A program made the translations under genes and the position numbers. 39,869 bases of DNA from Helicobacter marmotae (lineage in GTDB: Bacteria; Campylobacterota; Campylobacteria; Campylobacterales; Helicobacteraceae): positions 1 through 39,869 of the forward strand of contig NZ_NXLR01000017.1 in assembly GCF_003364255.1 (NCBI RefSeq). The letters are read 5' to 3'. Positions 17,144 through 25,777 of this stretch are shown here, piece after piece. Under the pieces are notes generated by a model. It was not told the DNA's origin and made no database searches. It saw only the letters and a program-made list of their open reading frames with translations. How positions within the stretch are numbered: the first letter of the stretch is position 1; every line of letters begins with the position of its first letter.

Positions 17144-17449
17144 CATTTATAAAAGCGATCTTTTAGGACAATATATTTTTCGTATTTTTTAGTGATTTTG
17201 GGGAGAGCTTCTTCGGTCGTATTTCATACTCCCTAAGACATGATAAACTTACCACACGGGTGAGAAACCCAAAAGACCCAAAGGGGTAAAAGGTTAGTAT
17301 AGAGTACCCCCCGCTAGGCGCTTTAGGCGGTGTGTGTGAATTGATTTTACACACACCAAGACATCAAATTAATGACGGCGAAGAATTCACACCCGAATCA
17401 CTAGGACTTAAAAAAGCAATTCTTCACTCCTTAAGAAGTTTAAAACTCT
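17144..17449. repeat. Gene-free stretch with hairpins and a probable dispersed repeat (copy C)
   Basis: 306 bases between the convergent fumarase and terC genes. 17412-17425 is the inverse of the 14-mer at 224-237, with looser similarity beyond. The minus strand has a 63-codon open frame (17354-17163) with no RBS or family features. It reads through GC-rich runs (cccaaaagacccaaaggggt, ccgctaggcg) that look more like structured non-coding DNA. I see no tRNA or known ncRNA in it. Confidence 0.4.
17329..17357. terminator. Bidirectional hairpin between fumarase and terC
   Basis: ggtgtgtgt (17329-17337) pairs perfectly with acacacacc (17349-17357) over an 11-base loop, which contains tttt on its 3' side. 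It sits between two convergent genes, a common place for a shared terminator, although no T-run directly follows the stem on either strand. Confidence 0.4.
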
Positions 17450-18190
17450 TTAGTGGCGAGATTTTATAAAGTAGATATTAATCATTTCTACAGCTAAAGA
17501 AAACACTATAGCAAAGTAAATGTAGCCTCTAGGGATATGAAAATGAAGGCTATCAGCAAGAAGCGTCATACCTACAAGGATTAAAAATGCAAGGGCTAGC
17601 GTTTTGATGCTCGGGTGAGATTCTATAAAGTATGAAACGCCCTTAGAGGCAAAAAGCATAATGCACACACTGAAGATAATCGCAAGAATCATTACAGGTA
17701 AAATATCTACCATACCTACAGCTGTGATAACAGAATCTAGGGAAAATACAATATCAAGCACCATAATTTGGACTAAGACTAAGCCAAAGGAGCGCAGAGG
17801 CTTTGGCTTGCTATTTTGGGTGGTATGTTCTTTGCTCATAGAGTGGATTTCGCTTGTGGCTTTATACATAAGAAACAAACCTCCAAGAAAAAGCACAATA
17901 TCTCGCCCGCTTATGGGAAAATCTGCTATTTCAAAAAGTGGGGTATTAAGCTTCATTACCCAAAAAAGGCATACAAGTAACGCTATGCGTGAAAGCATAG
18001 CAAGGCTTAAGCCAAAGATTCTAGCCTTTTCGCGACGTTCTTTGGGGAGGGATGAGATGATAATGCTTAGAAAAATGAGATTATCAATGCCTAAGATGAT
18101 TTCTAAAAACACAAGTGTAGCTAGGGCTATCCAAGCATGTAAATCTCCCACCCAATAAAAAATAGAGGTAAATATATGAAAGGTATCCAT
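17450..18190 (-). CDS. TerC-family integral membrane protein
   Basis: A 246-residue polytopic inner-membrane protein. The paired acidic motifs of the TerC family are present in membrane segments: LEIILGIDNLIFLSI (about 28-42) and LDIVFSLDSVITAVGM (about 143-158). TerC-type proteins are linked to metal ion handling (manganese efflux in several bacteria) and, in others, tellurite resistance; no ter genes are nearby. The ATG shares one base with the TAA of corA (TAATG), so the two are translationally coupled. A pairing with the CorA divalent-cation channel fits a metal-homeostasis role. Confidence 0.88.
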   Translation of the reverse strand: MDTFHIFTSIFYWVGDLHAWIALATLVFLEIILGIDNLIFLSIIISSLPKERREKARIFGLSLAMLSRIALLVCLFWVMKLNTPLFEIADFPISGRDIVLFLGGLFLMYKATSEIHSMSKEHTTQNSKPKPLRSFGLVLVQIMVLDIVFSLDSVITAVGMVDILPVMILAIIFSVCIMLFASKGVSYFIESHPSIKTLALAFLILVGMTLLADSLHFHIPRGYIYFAIVFSLAVEMINIYFIKSRH

Positions 18191-19158
18191 TATATCCAGC
18201 CCTTTTTCTTAAAATAGATAATAGGAAAGATAGTAGAGAGAATCATAATAACCAACACTATAGGATAGGAAAAATCCCATTGTAATTCAGGCATATTCTC
18301 AAAGTTCATACCATAAATCGTGCCAATAAGCGTGGGGGGCATCATGGCTACGGTTACCACGGTGAAGAGTTTGATAGTTTTATTTTGCTCTATATTGATT
18401 TGATTTGTGAGAATGGTTTGGATATTATCAAGGGCATGCATATTCGCAGTGGTAAATTCCACAAGTGAGTTTAGGTCTTTAAGCACAATGGTAATATTTC
18501 GCTTCACTTCAGAATCTGCTTTATCGCTTTTAAGCGCAGCAGTGATAGCACGTCTTTTATCAAAGAGAGAATCCCGCACACTCATATTCACTTCTTGCAA
18601 AGATGAGAGGTCTTCTAGCATTTCTTCATAATTGACAACATGAGAGTTAAACACCCTTTTACGCAATAAACGCGTGTTTTTAGCTACGCTCTCTAGCAAG
18701 TCAGCGTCCTTTTCTACCCGTATTTCAAAGATTTTACCAAGCAAATCAAAGCCATCTTCAAAAACCTTTGGTGTAGCAAGCACAATTTGCTGTATTTCAT
18801 CAAAAACCTTAAATTCACTATAGCGAATGGTAAAAAGTATATTTTTACAAAGTAAGAAAGTAATAGTTTCATTGCGTAATTCAGACTGCATATCCCGCAC
18901 AAGGAAGTAGGTATTAATCGTAATACTTTCGCTATCTTCCCAATATCTAGCGGATTGCTCGATTTCTTCTCGTTCTTCTTTTGTGGGGACTTCGAGGTTG
19001 TAGGTATGGGAGATGTAATACACCTCTTCGCTTGAGGGCTGGAATAAATCAATCCAAAGGATTTTGTCATGCTCTTTGAGTATTTTTACCTTCTCATCAC
19101 CTAATTTTAAGCCCTCACGTATAATTAATCCATTGCGTCTTATGAAAATATTAATCAT
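18190..19158 (-). CDS. corA: CorA-family magnesium/divalent cation channel
   Basis: A 322-residue protein from ATG 19158. The cytosolic N-terminal funnel occupies about residues 1-245, including the long helical stretch around [21 protein letters not shown]. Two C-terminal membrane helices follow: [26 protein letters not shown], with the GMN selectivity motif at about 283-285, and [19 protein letters not shown]. The basic tail KKKGWI closes the protein. The start is set by GGGAGGG just upstream; an earlier in-frame start at 19215 has no RBS and would lie upstream of the likely transcription start. It forms a two-gene operon with the terC-like gene. Confidence 0.95.
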   Translation of the reverse strand: MINIFIRRNGLIIREGLKLGDEKVKILKEHDKILWIDLFQPSSEEVYYISHTYNLEVPTKEEREEIEQSARYWEDSESITINTYFLVRDMQSELRNETITFLLCKNILFTIRYSEFKVFDEIQQIVLATPKVFEDGFDLLGKIFEIRVEKDADLLESVAKNTRLLRKRVFNSHVVNYEEMLEDLSSLQEVNMSVRDSLFDKRRAITAALKSDKADSEVKRNITIVLKDLNSLVEFTTANMHALDNIQTILTNQINIEQNKTIKLFTVVTVAMMPPTLIGTIYGMNFENMPELQWDFSYPIVLVIMILSTIFPIIYFKKKGWI

Positions 19159-19205
19159 TTTACCCTCCCTTAGCGCTATTAGGGTGCATACGATATGAAG
19201 CGTGA

Positions 19206-19214
19206 ATTGTAGCA
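19206..19214 (-). promoter_or_regulatory. Extended -10 promoter of corA
   Basis: Read on the minus strand this is TGCTACAAT, an extended -10 (TGnTAtAAT) with one mismatch, about 50 bases before the corA ATG. It sits in the corA/pgsA divergent region. Confidence 0.5.
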
Positions 19215-19274
19215 AAAACTCACTTAATGCTTATATAACCCCTTAAGTTTTGTGCTAAGTTAAACAATCCATTG

Positions 19275-19280
19275 TAGAAT
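19275..19280 (+). promoter_or_regulatory. Candidate -10 of pgsA
   Basis: TAGAAT directly preceded by TG, about 55 bases before the pgsA GTG. One mismatch to TATAAT. A second AT-rich candidate (gtaaaatc near 19297) cannot be excluded. Confidence 0.3.
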
Positions 19281-19334
19281 GCGGCATTACATATCGTAAA
19301 ATCTTTAAATAAATTGATATTTCAAAGGAAATCA

Positions 19335-19874
19335 GTGAAGCATCTTCCTAACTTTTTAAGTATTTCAAGGATTTTTTTAGCAGTTTTGCTTCTTTTTGTA
19401 GCACTTCATTATCAGGTGATTTTGCCTGAATATGTGGATATAAGCTGGGTAAATTACCTTACATGTTTAATTTTTTGCGTGGCGTCTTTAACAGATTTTT
19501 TTGATGGATATATCGCGCGTGAATATCACCTCTACTCGCGCTTTGGAGAGGTGTTTGACCCATTAGCAGATAAAATGCTTATTCTCTCAGCCTTTATTGC
19601 ACTTTTGCTTTTAAATAGAGCTTCCCCTTGGGCTGTATTTTTGATACTCTCACGCGAGTTTTTTATCACGGGCTTACGCGTTATGGTAGCAGGGAGTGGG
19701 GTGAGTGTGGCTGCAAGCAAAAGTGGCAAATATAAGACAGGAGCCCAAATTACTGCCGTAGCCTTTTTGCTTGCAGATTTTTTCCCCGGTGGGGAAGTGC
19801 TTTTATGGATTGCAGTAGTATTGACTTTATATTCAGGGGCAGATTACACCATTAAATATGTGAAGAGCTTATAG
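19335..19874 (+). CDS. pgsA: CDP-diacylglycerol-glycerol-3-phosphate 3-phosphatidyltransferase
   Basis: Makes phosphatidylglycerolphosphate, the committed step to phosphatidylglycerol and cardiolipin, in the inner membrane. The CDP-alcohol phosphotransferase motif DGx2ARx8Gx3Dx3D is complete: DGYIAREYHLYSRFGEVFDPLAD. The N-terminus KHLPNFLSISRIFLA is the usual PgsA opening. GTG 19335 is chosen because AAAGGA lies 6 bases upstream and the family starts at this point; an upstream in-frame TTG at 19314 precedes that RBS. The predicted length is 179 residues with several membrane helices. Its stop is one base from the rseP ATG. Confidence 0.95.
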   Translation: MKHLPNFLSISRIFLAVLLLFVALHYQVILPEYVDISWVNYLTCLIFCVASLTDFFDGYIAREYHLYSRFGEVFDPLADKMLILSAFIALLLLNRASPWAVFLILSREFFITGLRVMVAGSGVSVAASKSGKYKTGAQITAVAFLLADFFPGGEVLLWIAVVLTLYSGADYTIKYVKSL

Positions 19875-19875
19875 A

Positions 19876-20931
19876 ATGAATATTATCATCGCACTTTTTA
19901 TTCTCTCCTTTTTAGTATTTTTCCATGAGTTGGGGCATTTTATTGTAGCACGGCTTTGTGGCGTGGCTGTGGAGGTTTTTAGCATTGGTTTTGGGAAGAA
20001 ACTCTTTAGCTTTTCTTTTAAGGGCACACAATATGCCCTAAGCCTTATCCCGCTAGGAGGGTATGTAAAGCTTAAAGGGCAAGATGATAGCAATCCTAAA
20101 GTAAAAAATAATGAGAAAGATTCATATTTCTCTAAATCTCCAGCCCAAAGAATTGCTATTTTGCTCGCAGGTCCATTGTTTAACCTCATTCTTGCCTTTA
20201 TGCTCTATGTCATTATAGGCATGGGGGGCAAGATGAGCCTACTTCCTGTTGTTGGAGAGGTGAAGGCGGGCTATCCTGCACAAGCAGCACAAATACAAGC
20301 TGGAGATAGAATCTTAGCTATTAATGATAAAAGTATAAAGACGTGGGAAGAGCTTGATTCTATGATTATTAACTCAAAAGGGGAGATAGATATTCGCATA
20401 CAAAGAGAGCATACAAGCCCTGAAATTTTTGAAGTGCGAGTGTTGCCAAAGCAACAAGAGGCGAAAAATATTTTTGGAGAGCCTATAGTGCGCAATGTGA
20501 TTGGCATTACAAGTGCGAATGCTATGGATATAGTGCGGTATAATATCTTAGAGAGTTTGCACTATGGCATAAATGAGACAATCAAAGCAAGCACGCTTAT
20601 TTTGCAAGGTGTTATCAAGCTTATAAGTGGTGTCGTGCCAAGTAGTGAAGTGGGGGGTGTGGTGAGTATTGTGTCAATTATTGGTTCAGCCAGTGGGTGG
20701 GCTATGCTATTTTCGCTTTGTGCGCTTATTTCTGTGAATCTTGGGATTCTTAATCTCTTGCCTATACCTGCCCTTGATGGAGGACATATTCTCTTTAACT
20801 GCTATGAGCTTATAACTCGCACTCCTCCTAATGAAAATATCGCATATTATCTTACAATCTGTGGTTGGGTTATTCTCATTACATTAATGCTTTTAGGATT
20901 GTATAATGATATATTGCGTTTATCGTTTTAA
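19876..20931 (+). CDS. rseP: RIP zinc metalloprotease (site-2 protease)
   Basis: A 351-residue intramembrane protease. TM1 carries the zinc motif HELGH (His17-Glu18, His21). A PDZ domain at about 110-190 has the segment GYPAQAAQIQAGDRILAIND. The third zinc ligand lies in LLPIPALDGGH (about residue 300) in the last TM pair. One PDZ domain is present, compared with two in E. coli RseP. In other bacteria these enzymes cleave anti-sigma factors and remnant signal peptides. It follows pgsA by 1 base, an arrangement of lipid and envelope genes often seen in bacteria. Confidence 0.95.
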   Translation: MNIIIALFILSFLVFFHELGHFIVARLCGVAVEVFSIGFGKKLFSFSFKGTQYALSLIPLGGYVKLKGQDDSNPKVKNNEKDSYFSKSPAQRIAILLAGPLFNLILAFMLYVIIGMGGKMSLLPVVGEVKAGYPAQAAQIQAGDRILAINDKSIKTWEELDSMIINSKGEIDIRIQREHTSPEIFEVRVLPKQQEAKNIFGEPIVRNVIGITSANAMDIVRYNILESLHYGINETIKASTLILQGVIKLISGVVPSSEVGGVVSIVSIIGSASGWAMLFSLCALISVNLGILNLLPIPALDGGHILFNCYELITRTPPNENIAYYLTICGWVILITLMLLGLYNDILRLSF

Positions 20932-20942
20932 GGAGGGTAGGG

Positions 20943-21608
20943 ATGCTCGCATTGAATCTTGAACGAATCTTACGCAGAATCGAACGAGCACGTCTCTCTT
21001 ATAATGCTCATCATATCGTTTCGCTTGTGGCTGTAAGTAAATACCAAAGTCAAGATGAAATACGCGCACTTTATGAATGCGGACAAAGAGCGTTTGGAGA
21101 GAATAAAGTACAGGATTTACGTCTGAAATATCAAGCTTTAAATGATGTGCCATTGGAGTGGCATTTTATAGGGACATTGCAAGAGAATAAGATTAATGCT
21201 TTGCTTGCTATGGATATAAGTCTTTTGCATAGCTTAGATTCTCTAAAACTCGCCCATGCTTTGCAAAAGCGCTTAGGAGAGAAGAAAATACGCGCTTTGT
21301 TGCAAGTGAATGCAGCAAATGAAGCAAGCAAAAGTGGAGTGGCTGTAGAATCTGCAAAAGATATATATATACAAATCACTCAAAGCTGCCCAAATATCAT
21401 ACTCGAGGGGATTATGAGTATCGGTGCTCATAGTGATAATCGCTCACATATTGAGCAGAGCTTTAAGCTTACACGTGATGTGTTTGATAGCGTGCGAGAC
21501 TTTGGTGCCAAAACTCTCTCTATGGGTATGAGCGGGGATTTTGAAATGGCTATTGCATATGGAGCAAATCTCGTGCGCATTGGCTCTAGGCTGTTTGCAA
21601 GGGATTAG
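20943..21608 (+). CDS. yggS: YggS/PROSC family PLP-binding protein
   Basis: A 221-residue cytosolic protein that binds pyridoxal phosphate and balances vitamin B6 and amino-acid pools. The PLP Lys33 is in LVAVSKYQ. Other family landmarks are RAFGENKVQDL, WHFIGTLQENK, LLQVNAANEASKSGV and SMGMSGDFEMAIAYGANLVRIGSRLF. It is shorter than E. coli YggS by about a dozen residues but complete at both ends. RBS aaggaggg precedes ATG 20943. It is part of the pgsA-rseP-yggS-cytochrome run. Confidence 0.93.
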   Translation: MLALNLERILRRIERARLSYNAHHIVSLVAVSKYQSQDEIRALYECGQRAFGENKVQDLRLKYQALNDVPLEWHFIGTLQENKINALLAMDISLLHSLDSLKLAHALQKRLGEKKIRALLQVNAANEASKSGVAVESAKDIYIQITQSCPNIILEGIMSIGAHSDNRSHIEQSFKLTRDVFDSVRDFGAKTLSMGMSGDFEMAIAYGANLVRIGSRLFARD

Positions 21609-21609
21609 A

Positions 21610-21996
21610 ATGAAAAAAATAGTATGGCTTATATGTACTTTTATTGGCATACTATTTGCTCGAGGTGAGCTTATACAAATTATGCAAGATATGGAATATG
21701 CCATAAACCTTATGCAAAAGGGCTTTTTATATGATAAGAAAACATGGGTTGATGAGGGCATAAAGGAGTTTAAAGCCTTAAGTAGGCAATTGCAGCATAT
21801 CGATCCTCGCGTGTATTTGGAAGGTCCTCAAAGACGTGATGCGAATGTTGTAAGCGGGATAGCGATGAGAAATAGAGAGAATATTGAAGTGTTGGAACGT
21901 TTTTTGAATCAAGATCAGAAAGTCAAAAGTATTGATGCTTTTGGGCAGATTCTTACTGGCTGTATGAGTTGCCATCTTCTTTCACGTGGCTGGTAG
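21610..21996 (+). CDS. Small periplasmic c-type cytochrome with C-terminal CXXCH
   Basis: A 128-residue protein. Residues 1-17 are a signal peptide (KKIVWLICTFIGILFA). The mature part is largely helical and charged. A single haem c motif, CMSCH (Cys118, Cys121, His122), stands six residues from the end. A C-terminal haem site after a helical domain recalls cytochrome c', but the sequence is too short and divergent to be sure. The start is ATG 21610, one base after the yggS stop; an in-frame TTG at 21541 inside yggS is rejected. Partner and redox role are unknown; it is not beside an oxidase or reductase. Confidence 0.72.
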   Translation: MKKIVWLICTFIGILFARGELIQIMQDMEYAINLMQKGFLYDKKTWVDEGIKEFKALSRQLQHIDPRVYLEGPQRRDANVVSGIAMRNRENIEVLERFLNQDQKVKSIDAFGQILTGCMSCHLLSRGW

Positions 21997-22102
21997 TGTT
22001 GTTTCTGGTGGTGTTTTGCACTCAAGGTTATGGCTACTAAGAGTGGCAAGTAAAGTAAGCAAAGAGTAAGTAAAAAGAAGCTAAAAAGGGCAGGGTAACT
22101 TA

Positions 22103-23161
22103 ATGAGTGAGAAGAAAATGCGCTACATAAGCTATGTAATATGTGTCATTTGTGTGAGTTGGTATTTTGTGGGTTGTCAAAAGGCTAAAAAAGAAGTTGA
22201 ATTTCAGTATTTTAATCAAGCACAATTTGAGAAATTTCTTAGACTTGATAGCCATGAGAGACGCACCTTTGTAATGCGGAGCGATAATAACGCAGATAAG
22301 AGTGCATTAAAGGCATATGCTTATATTTATCATTCGCCGCATTTAATGCTTGATTTAGCATATATGGATAATGGAGTATTTGTAAGAAATCGCTATGAAA
22401 TAGACAAAGTAGGCTTTGCAAAAGATAAGGGTATTTTAAAGCTTAAGATAAAGGCACAAGATGGAGATTGGCTTATCTTTAGCCAAGATAGGGATTTACC
22501 CTTAAATGAAGTAAGAAGCTTTTTTGCCTCTTTTTATAACAAGAATGATTCTAGCAATACGCAATATCATAAAGTGCTTGTAAGAAGCCAGATAGTATGC
22601 ACAGAGAAATTAAAAAAGCAAGTATGCGATAAGATAAATAGAGCATTAGGCGCCAATGAAGATAAAGCCACCTTGCTTCACTCCTTAGCCCAAGAGGTAG
22701 CAAAAGATTATGATAAAAGCATTACATGGAATATACAAGACATACATGACCAAAGCGTTGTGTATATAGATGATAAAATCATCGTCCTTAGCGATAGTAT
22801 AAGAGAATATAATGGCGGGGCGCACGGAAGTACATTATTAAAAATGCAGGCTTTTGATATTCACAATGCACAGAGCCTTCCTCAAAATGCTAGCACTCTC
22901 TTTAGGGAGGGATCTTTAAGCCAAGTGCGCACCTTGCTTGTGAGCGAGCTAGAGAAGCACTATAGTAAAGATACATTTTTTGAGTTTGAAGAGATTGATA
23001 TACCGGAAGTATTTTTTGTAAGTGATGAGGGCATTGTATTTGTATGGCAAGAATATGATATAGCACCATATTCAGCCGGCATCATTAAAGTCTCCTTGCC
23101 TTTTAGCGCATTAAAGCCTTATGTTCAAACACATTCGCCCTATGGGTATTTATTTGAATGA
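22103..23161 (+). CDS. Probable lipoprotein with DUF3298-like C-terminal domain
   Basis: A 352-residue protein. A basic N-region and a hydrophobic stretch lead to FVGC with Cys25, which is an acceptable lipobox. The C-terminal half has the DUF3298 (RsiV-type) pattern: REYNGGAHGSTLLKMQAFD, then LLVSELEKHYSK, and a closing segment with FVWQEYDIAPYSAGIIKVSLPF. The middle contains charged, helical sequence of no known family. Its stop overlaps the yaaA ATG by 4 bases (ATGA), so the two are made together. Role unknown; it is likely anchored in the envelope. An alternative start at ATG 22118 is possible. Confidence 0.7.
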   Translation: MSEKKMRYISYVICVICVSWYFVGCQKAKKEVEFQYFNQAQFEKFLRLDSHERRTFVMRSDNNADKSALKAYAYIYHSPHLMLDLAYMDNGVFVRNRYEIDKVGFAKDKGILKLKIKAQDGDWLIFSQDRDLPLNEVRSFFASFYNKNDSSNTQYHKVLVRSQIVCTEKLKKQVCDKINRALGANEDKATLLHSLAQEVAKDYDKSITWNIQDIHDQSVVYIDDKIIVLSDSIREYNGGAHGSTLLKMQAFDIHNAQSLPQNASTLFREGSLSQVRTLLVSELEKHYSKDTFFEFEEIDIPEVFFVSDEGIVFVWQEYDIAPYSAGIIKVSLPFSALKPYVQTHSPYGYLFE

Positions 23162-23904
23162 AAATACTTTTTGCCCCAAGTGAGGGGAAAGTTATCCCCC
23201 AAGATTTGCATAAGAGCCATTTTCATAAGGCATTAGGGGAAGATTCTTGCTTGCTTCCACCTATTAGGGCTGCTTTAGAGGCATATAGAGAGTATCTTAT
23301 GCATGCCCCTGAGAGTAAGATAGCTACACTTTTTGGGAGCAAAGCCCTTGATATGCACACTTTAGCCCTATGCCAAAATATCCTTAACACACCAAGAATA
23401 CAAGCGATAGAGCTCTATAATGGCGTAGCCTATAAAGCCCTTGATTTTGAGCATTTAGATACTAGGGCTAAAGCCTATATTTGTGAGAATGTTTATATTT
23501 TTAGCAATCTTTTTGGTGCGGTGCAGGCAGGGGAGTATTTGCCTTATTATAATCTTCATCAAGGTAAGGGAGTGGGGGCTTTTGAGCTAAAGACGCTTTA
23601 TAGGGGCTTAAAAGCCTATCTTGATGCGCATTTTAAGGATAGCCAAGTGCTTGATTTGCGCCCAGAAATATATATGAAAGCCTATAGCCCTAGTGTTCAT
23701 TGCCATAAAGTGGAGTTTTTAAAAAATGCCAAAAAGCTAAGCCATTATGCAAAATTTTATCGAGGATTATATGTAAGGACTTTAGCTCAAATGGGCATTA
23801 CAAGCACGAGCGAGCTTGAAAAGCTAGAATTTCCCTCTCTCAAACTCATAGACTTCAAGCAGCTCCAAAATGCTACAATATTAACATATGACATACGCTC
23901 TTAA
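23158..23904 (+). CDS. yaaA: YaaA-family (UPF0246) peroxide stress protein
   Basis: A 248-residue cytosolic protein. The opening MKILFAPSEGK, the segment LYNGVAYKALDF, YIFSNLFGAVQAGEYLPYYNLH, and the late segment YRGLYVRTLAQMGI match YaaA. In E. coli YaaA lowers free iron and protects DNA during peroxide stress; the biochemical activity on DNA is not fully settled. The start codon is in the ATGA overlap with the lipoprotein gene. It is the last gene of the run that begins with pgsA. Confidence 0.88.
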   Translation: MKILFAPSEGKVIPQDLHKSHFHKALGEDSCLLPPIRAALEAYREYLMHAPESKIATLFGSKALDMHTLALCQNILNTPRIQAIELYNGVAYKALDFEHLDTRAKAYICENVYIFSNLFGAVQAGEYLPYYNLHQGKGVGAFELKTLYRGLKAYLDAHFKDSQVLDLRPEIYMKAYSPSVHCHKVEFLKNAKKLSHYAKFYRGLYVRTLAQMGITSTSELEKLEFPSLKLIDFKQLQNATILTYDIRS

Positions 23905-23975
23905 GATGAGATTGTATGTTTATGGGAACAAATGCGATAAAATCTTAAGAAAGAATTTGAAGAAAAGGTGGAAGC

Positions 23976-25775
23976 ATGATAAGAATTACAGAAAATAGCT
24001 TGCGTGATGGACATCAATCCCTTTTAGCCACGCGTATGCGCACAGAGGATTTAATTGAGGCAGCAAAGATTTTTGATTCTATAGGGTTTCATAGCTTAGA
24101 AGTGTGGGGTGGGGCGACTTATGATACATGCTTGCGTTATCTCAAAGAAGACCCATTTGAGCGATTGAGTGAATTTAAAAAAGTCTGCCCTAAAACTCCC
24201 TTGCAAATGCTTTTAAGGGGGCAAAATCTCATTGGCTATAGGCATTATGCTGATGATGTGGTGGAGGAATTTGTGAGACTCTCTTGTGAGGGAGGTATAG
24301 ATATTTTTAGAATCTTTGATGCCTTTAATGATCCACGCAATCTTCAAAAAGCCATTGAGAGTGTGAAAAAATATGGCAAACACGCACAAGGAGCGATTTG
24401 CTATACGACTTCGCCTATACATACGATAGCAAGCTTTGTAGATTATGCTAAAGAGCTTGTGAAAATGGGCTGTGATTCACTTGCAATTAAAGATATGGCA
24501 GGTTTGCTTGCACCATTTGCAGCCTATGATTTAGTCAAAGCGCTTAAAGAAGAAATAGGAGTGAGTTTAAGCTTGCATACGCATTCAACGGCGGGCTTTG
24601 CCTTTGGTGCGCACTTAAAGGCTGTCGAAGCGGGGGTTGATGTGCTTGATTTGGCAAATTCTGCTTTGAGTGAGGGTACAAGCCACCCATGCACGCAATC
24701 TATGGTAGCTACTCTAAAGGGGACAAGCTGGGATAGCGGGCTTGATATAGCACAAATGGAGTTAGCAGCAGAGATTTTGCGCAAAAATAGACGTAAATAT
24801 AAGAAATTTGAATCTCAATATAATCAAATTGATACGCGAGTGTTGGTCAATCAAATTCCCGGAGGTATGATTTCTAATATGGCTAATCAGCTTAGAGAGC
24901 AAAATGCCCTTGATAGAATGGAAGAAGTGATGAGTGAGATTCCCCACGTGCGTGCGGATTTTGGCTATGTGCCTTTAGTTACGCCATCAAGCCAGATTGT
25001 CGGCACTCAAGCAGTGCTTAATGTCCTTATGGGGGAGCGATATAAGACTATTACTACAGAAACGCGTAATGTGGTTAAGGGGCTCTATGGTCGCACTCCA
25101 GCGCCTTTGAGTGAGAGTTTGCTAAAAAAGGTGCTAAGTGAGCATGAAGAGATTATTAATGTGCGTCCTGCGGATTTGTTAGAGCCTGAATTACCAAAAG
25201 CCAAAGAGGCAAGCTCTACATTTGCTAAAAGCCCACAAGATGTCATATCTTTTGCTATGTTTAATCAAATCGCCCAGACATTCCTAGAAGAGCGCAATAG
25301 TAATACATTAACCCCAGAGCCTTTAGAATCTTTTGAAGAAAAGTGTGATGATAAATTGCCTAAAGAATTTGAGATAGTGGTAAATGGCGAGCATTATAGC
25401 ATTAAGGTAGAGGGGAGCGGAGAGAAGAGTGATGAAGTGCGTCCGTTTTTTATCCGTGTTGATGGTGAGTTGAAGGAAGTATTTGTTGAGAGTGTTGATA
25501 CCTCTTTAGAGGGGAAGATTCTTAAAGAGCCAAAAAGTGGGACACTTCCTCAAGCTACTGCACCCGGGCATGCCAAATCTCCTATGCCCGGCACACTTAC
25601 CAAAATCAAAGTTCAAGTAGGCGATAAGGTCAAACAAGGCGATACATTGGCGATAGTTGAAGCTATGAAAATGGAAAATGAAGTATTATCGCCCATTGAT
25701 GGCGTGATAAAAGAGATTTATGCTACTCAAGGTATGCAAATAGGGAGTGATGTAGCCATTATGCTACTCGGATAA
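23976..25775 (+). CDS. pycB: Pyruvate carboxylase subunit B / oxaloacetate decarboxylase alpha-type
   Basis: A 599-residue biotin-dependent carboxyltransferase. Residues about 1-290 are the TIM barrel, with LRDGHQSLLATRMR, the metal site HTHSTAGF and the AIKDMAGLL segment carrying the probable carbamylated Lys. A conserved mid domain follows (NQIPGGMISN, then YGRTPAP). The C-terminal biotinyl domain has EAMKMEN with the biotin Lys at about 565, preceded by SPMPGTL. The length equals C. jejuni PycB. The biotin carboxylase partner (pycA) and the decarboxylase membrane subunits are not in the window, so direction of the reaction is inferred from relatives. A taaaat at 23938-23943 could be its -10. 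Confidence 0.92.
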   Translation: MIRITENSLRDGHQSLLATRMRTEDLIEAAKIFDSIGFHSLEVWGGATYDTCLRYLKEDPFERLSEFKKVCPKTPLQMLLRGQNLIGYRHYADDVVEEFVRLSCEGGIDIFRIFDAFNDPRNLQKAIESVKKYGKHAQGAICYTTSPIHTIASFVDYAKELVKMGCDSLAIKDMAGLLAPFAAYDLVKALKEEIGVSLSLHTHSTAGFAFGAHLKAVEAGVDVLDLANSALSEGTSHPCTQSMVATLKGTSWDSGLDIAQMELAAEILRKNRRKYKKFESQYNQIDTRVLVNQIPGGMISNMANQLREQNALDRMEEVMSEIPHVRADFGYVPLVTPSSQIVGTQAVLNVLMGERYKTITTETRNVVKGLYGRTPAPLSESLLKKVLSEHEEIINVRPADLLEPELPKAKEASSTFAKSPQDVISFAMFNQIAQTFLEERNSNTLTPEPLESFEEKCDDKLPKEFEIVVNGEHYSIKVEGSGEKSDEVRPFFIRVDGELKEVFVESVDTSLEGKILKEPKSGTLPQATAPGHAKSPMPGTLTKIKVQVGDKVKQGDTLAIVEAMKMENEVLSPIDGVIKEIYATQGMQIGSDVAIMLLG

Positions 25776-25777
25776 GC

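Noticed and set aside
17163-17354. 63-codon open frame on the minus strand between fumarase and terC
   Set aside because: No RBS, no signal peptide or domain, and it crosses GC-rich repeat-like DNA and a hairpin. Treated as part of the intergenic repeat.
17661-18158. 165-codon open frame antisense to the terC-like gene
   Set aside because: Lies entirely within a well-supported gene; basic, low-quality sequence and no RBS.
20943-21996. Fusion of yggS and the cytochrome through an overlapping frame from 21541
   Set aside because: The upstream in-frame start lacks an RBS and is inside yggS. ATG 21610 gives a clean signal peptide.
23158-23904. A possible toxin-like or nuclease role for the YaaA protein
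   Set aside because: All landmarks are those of ordinary YaaA; no extra domain.
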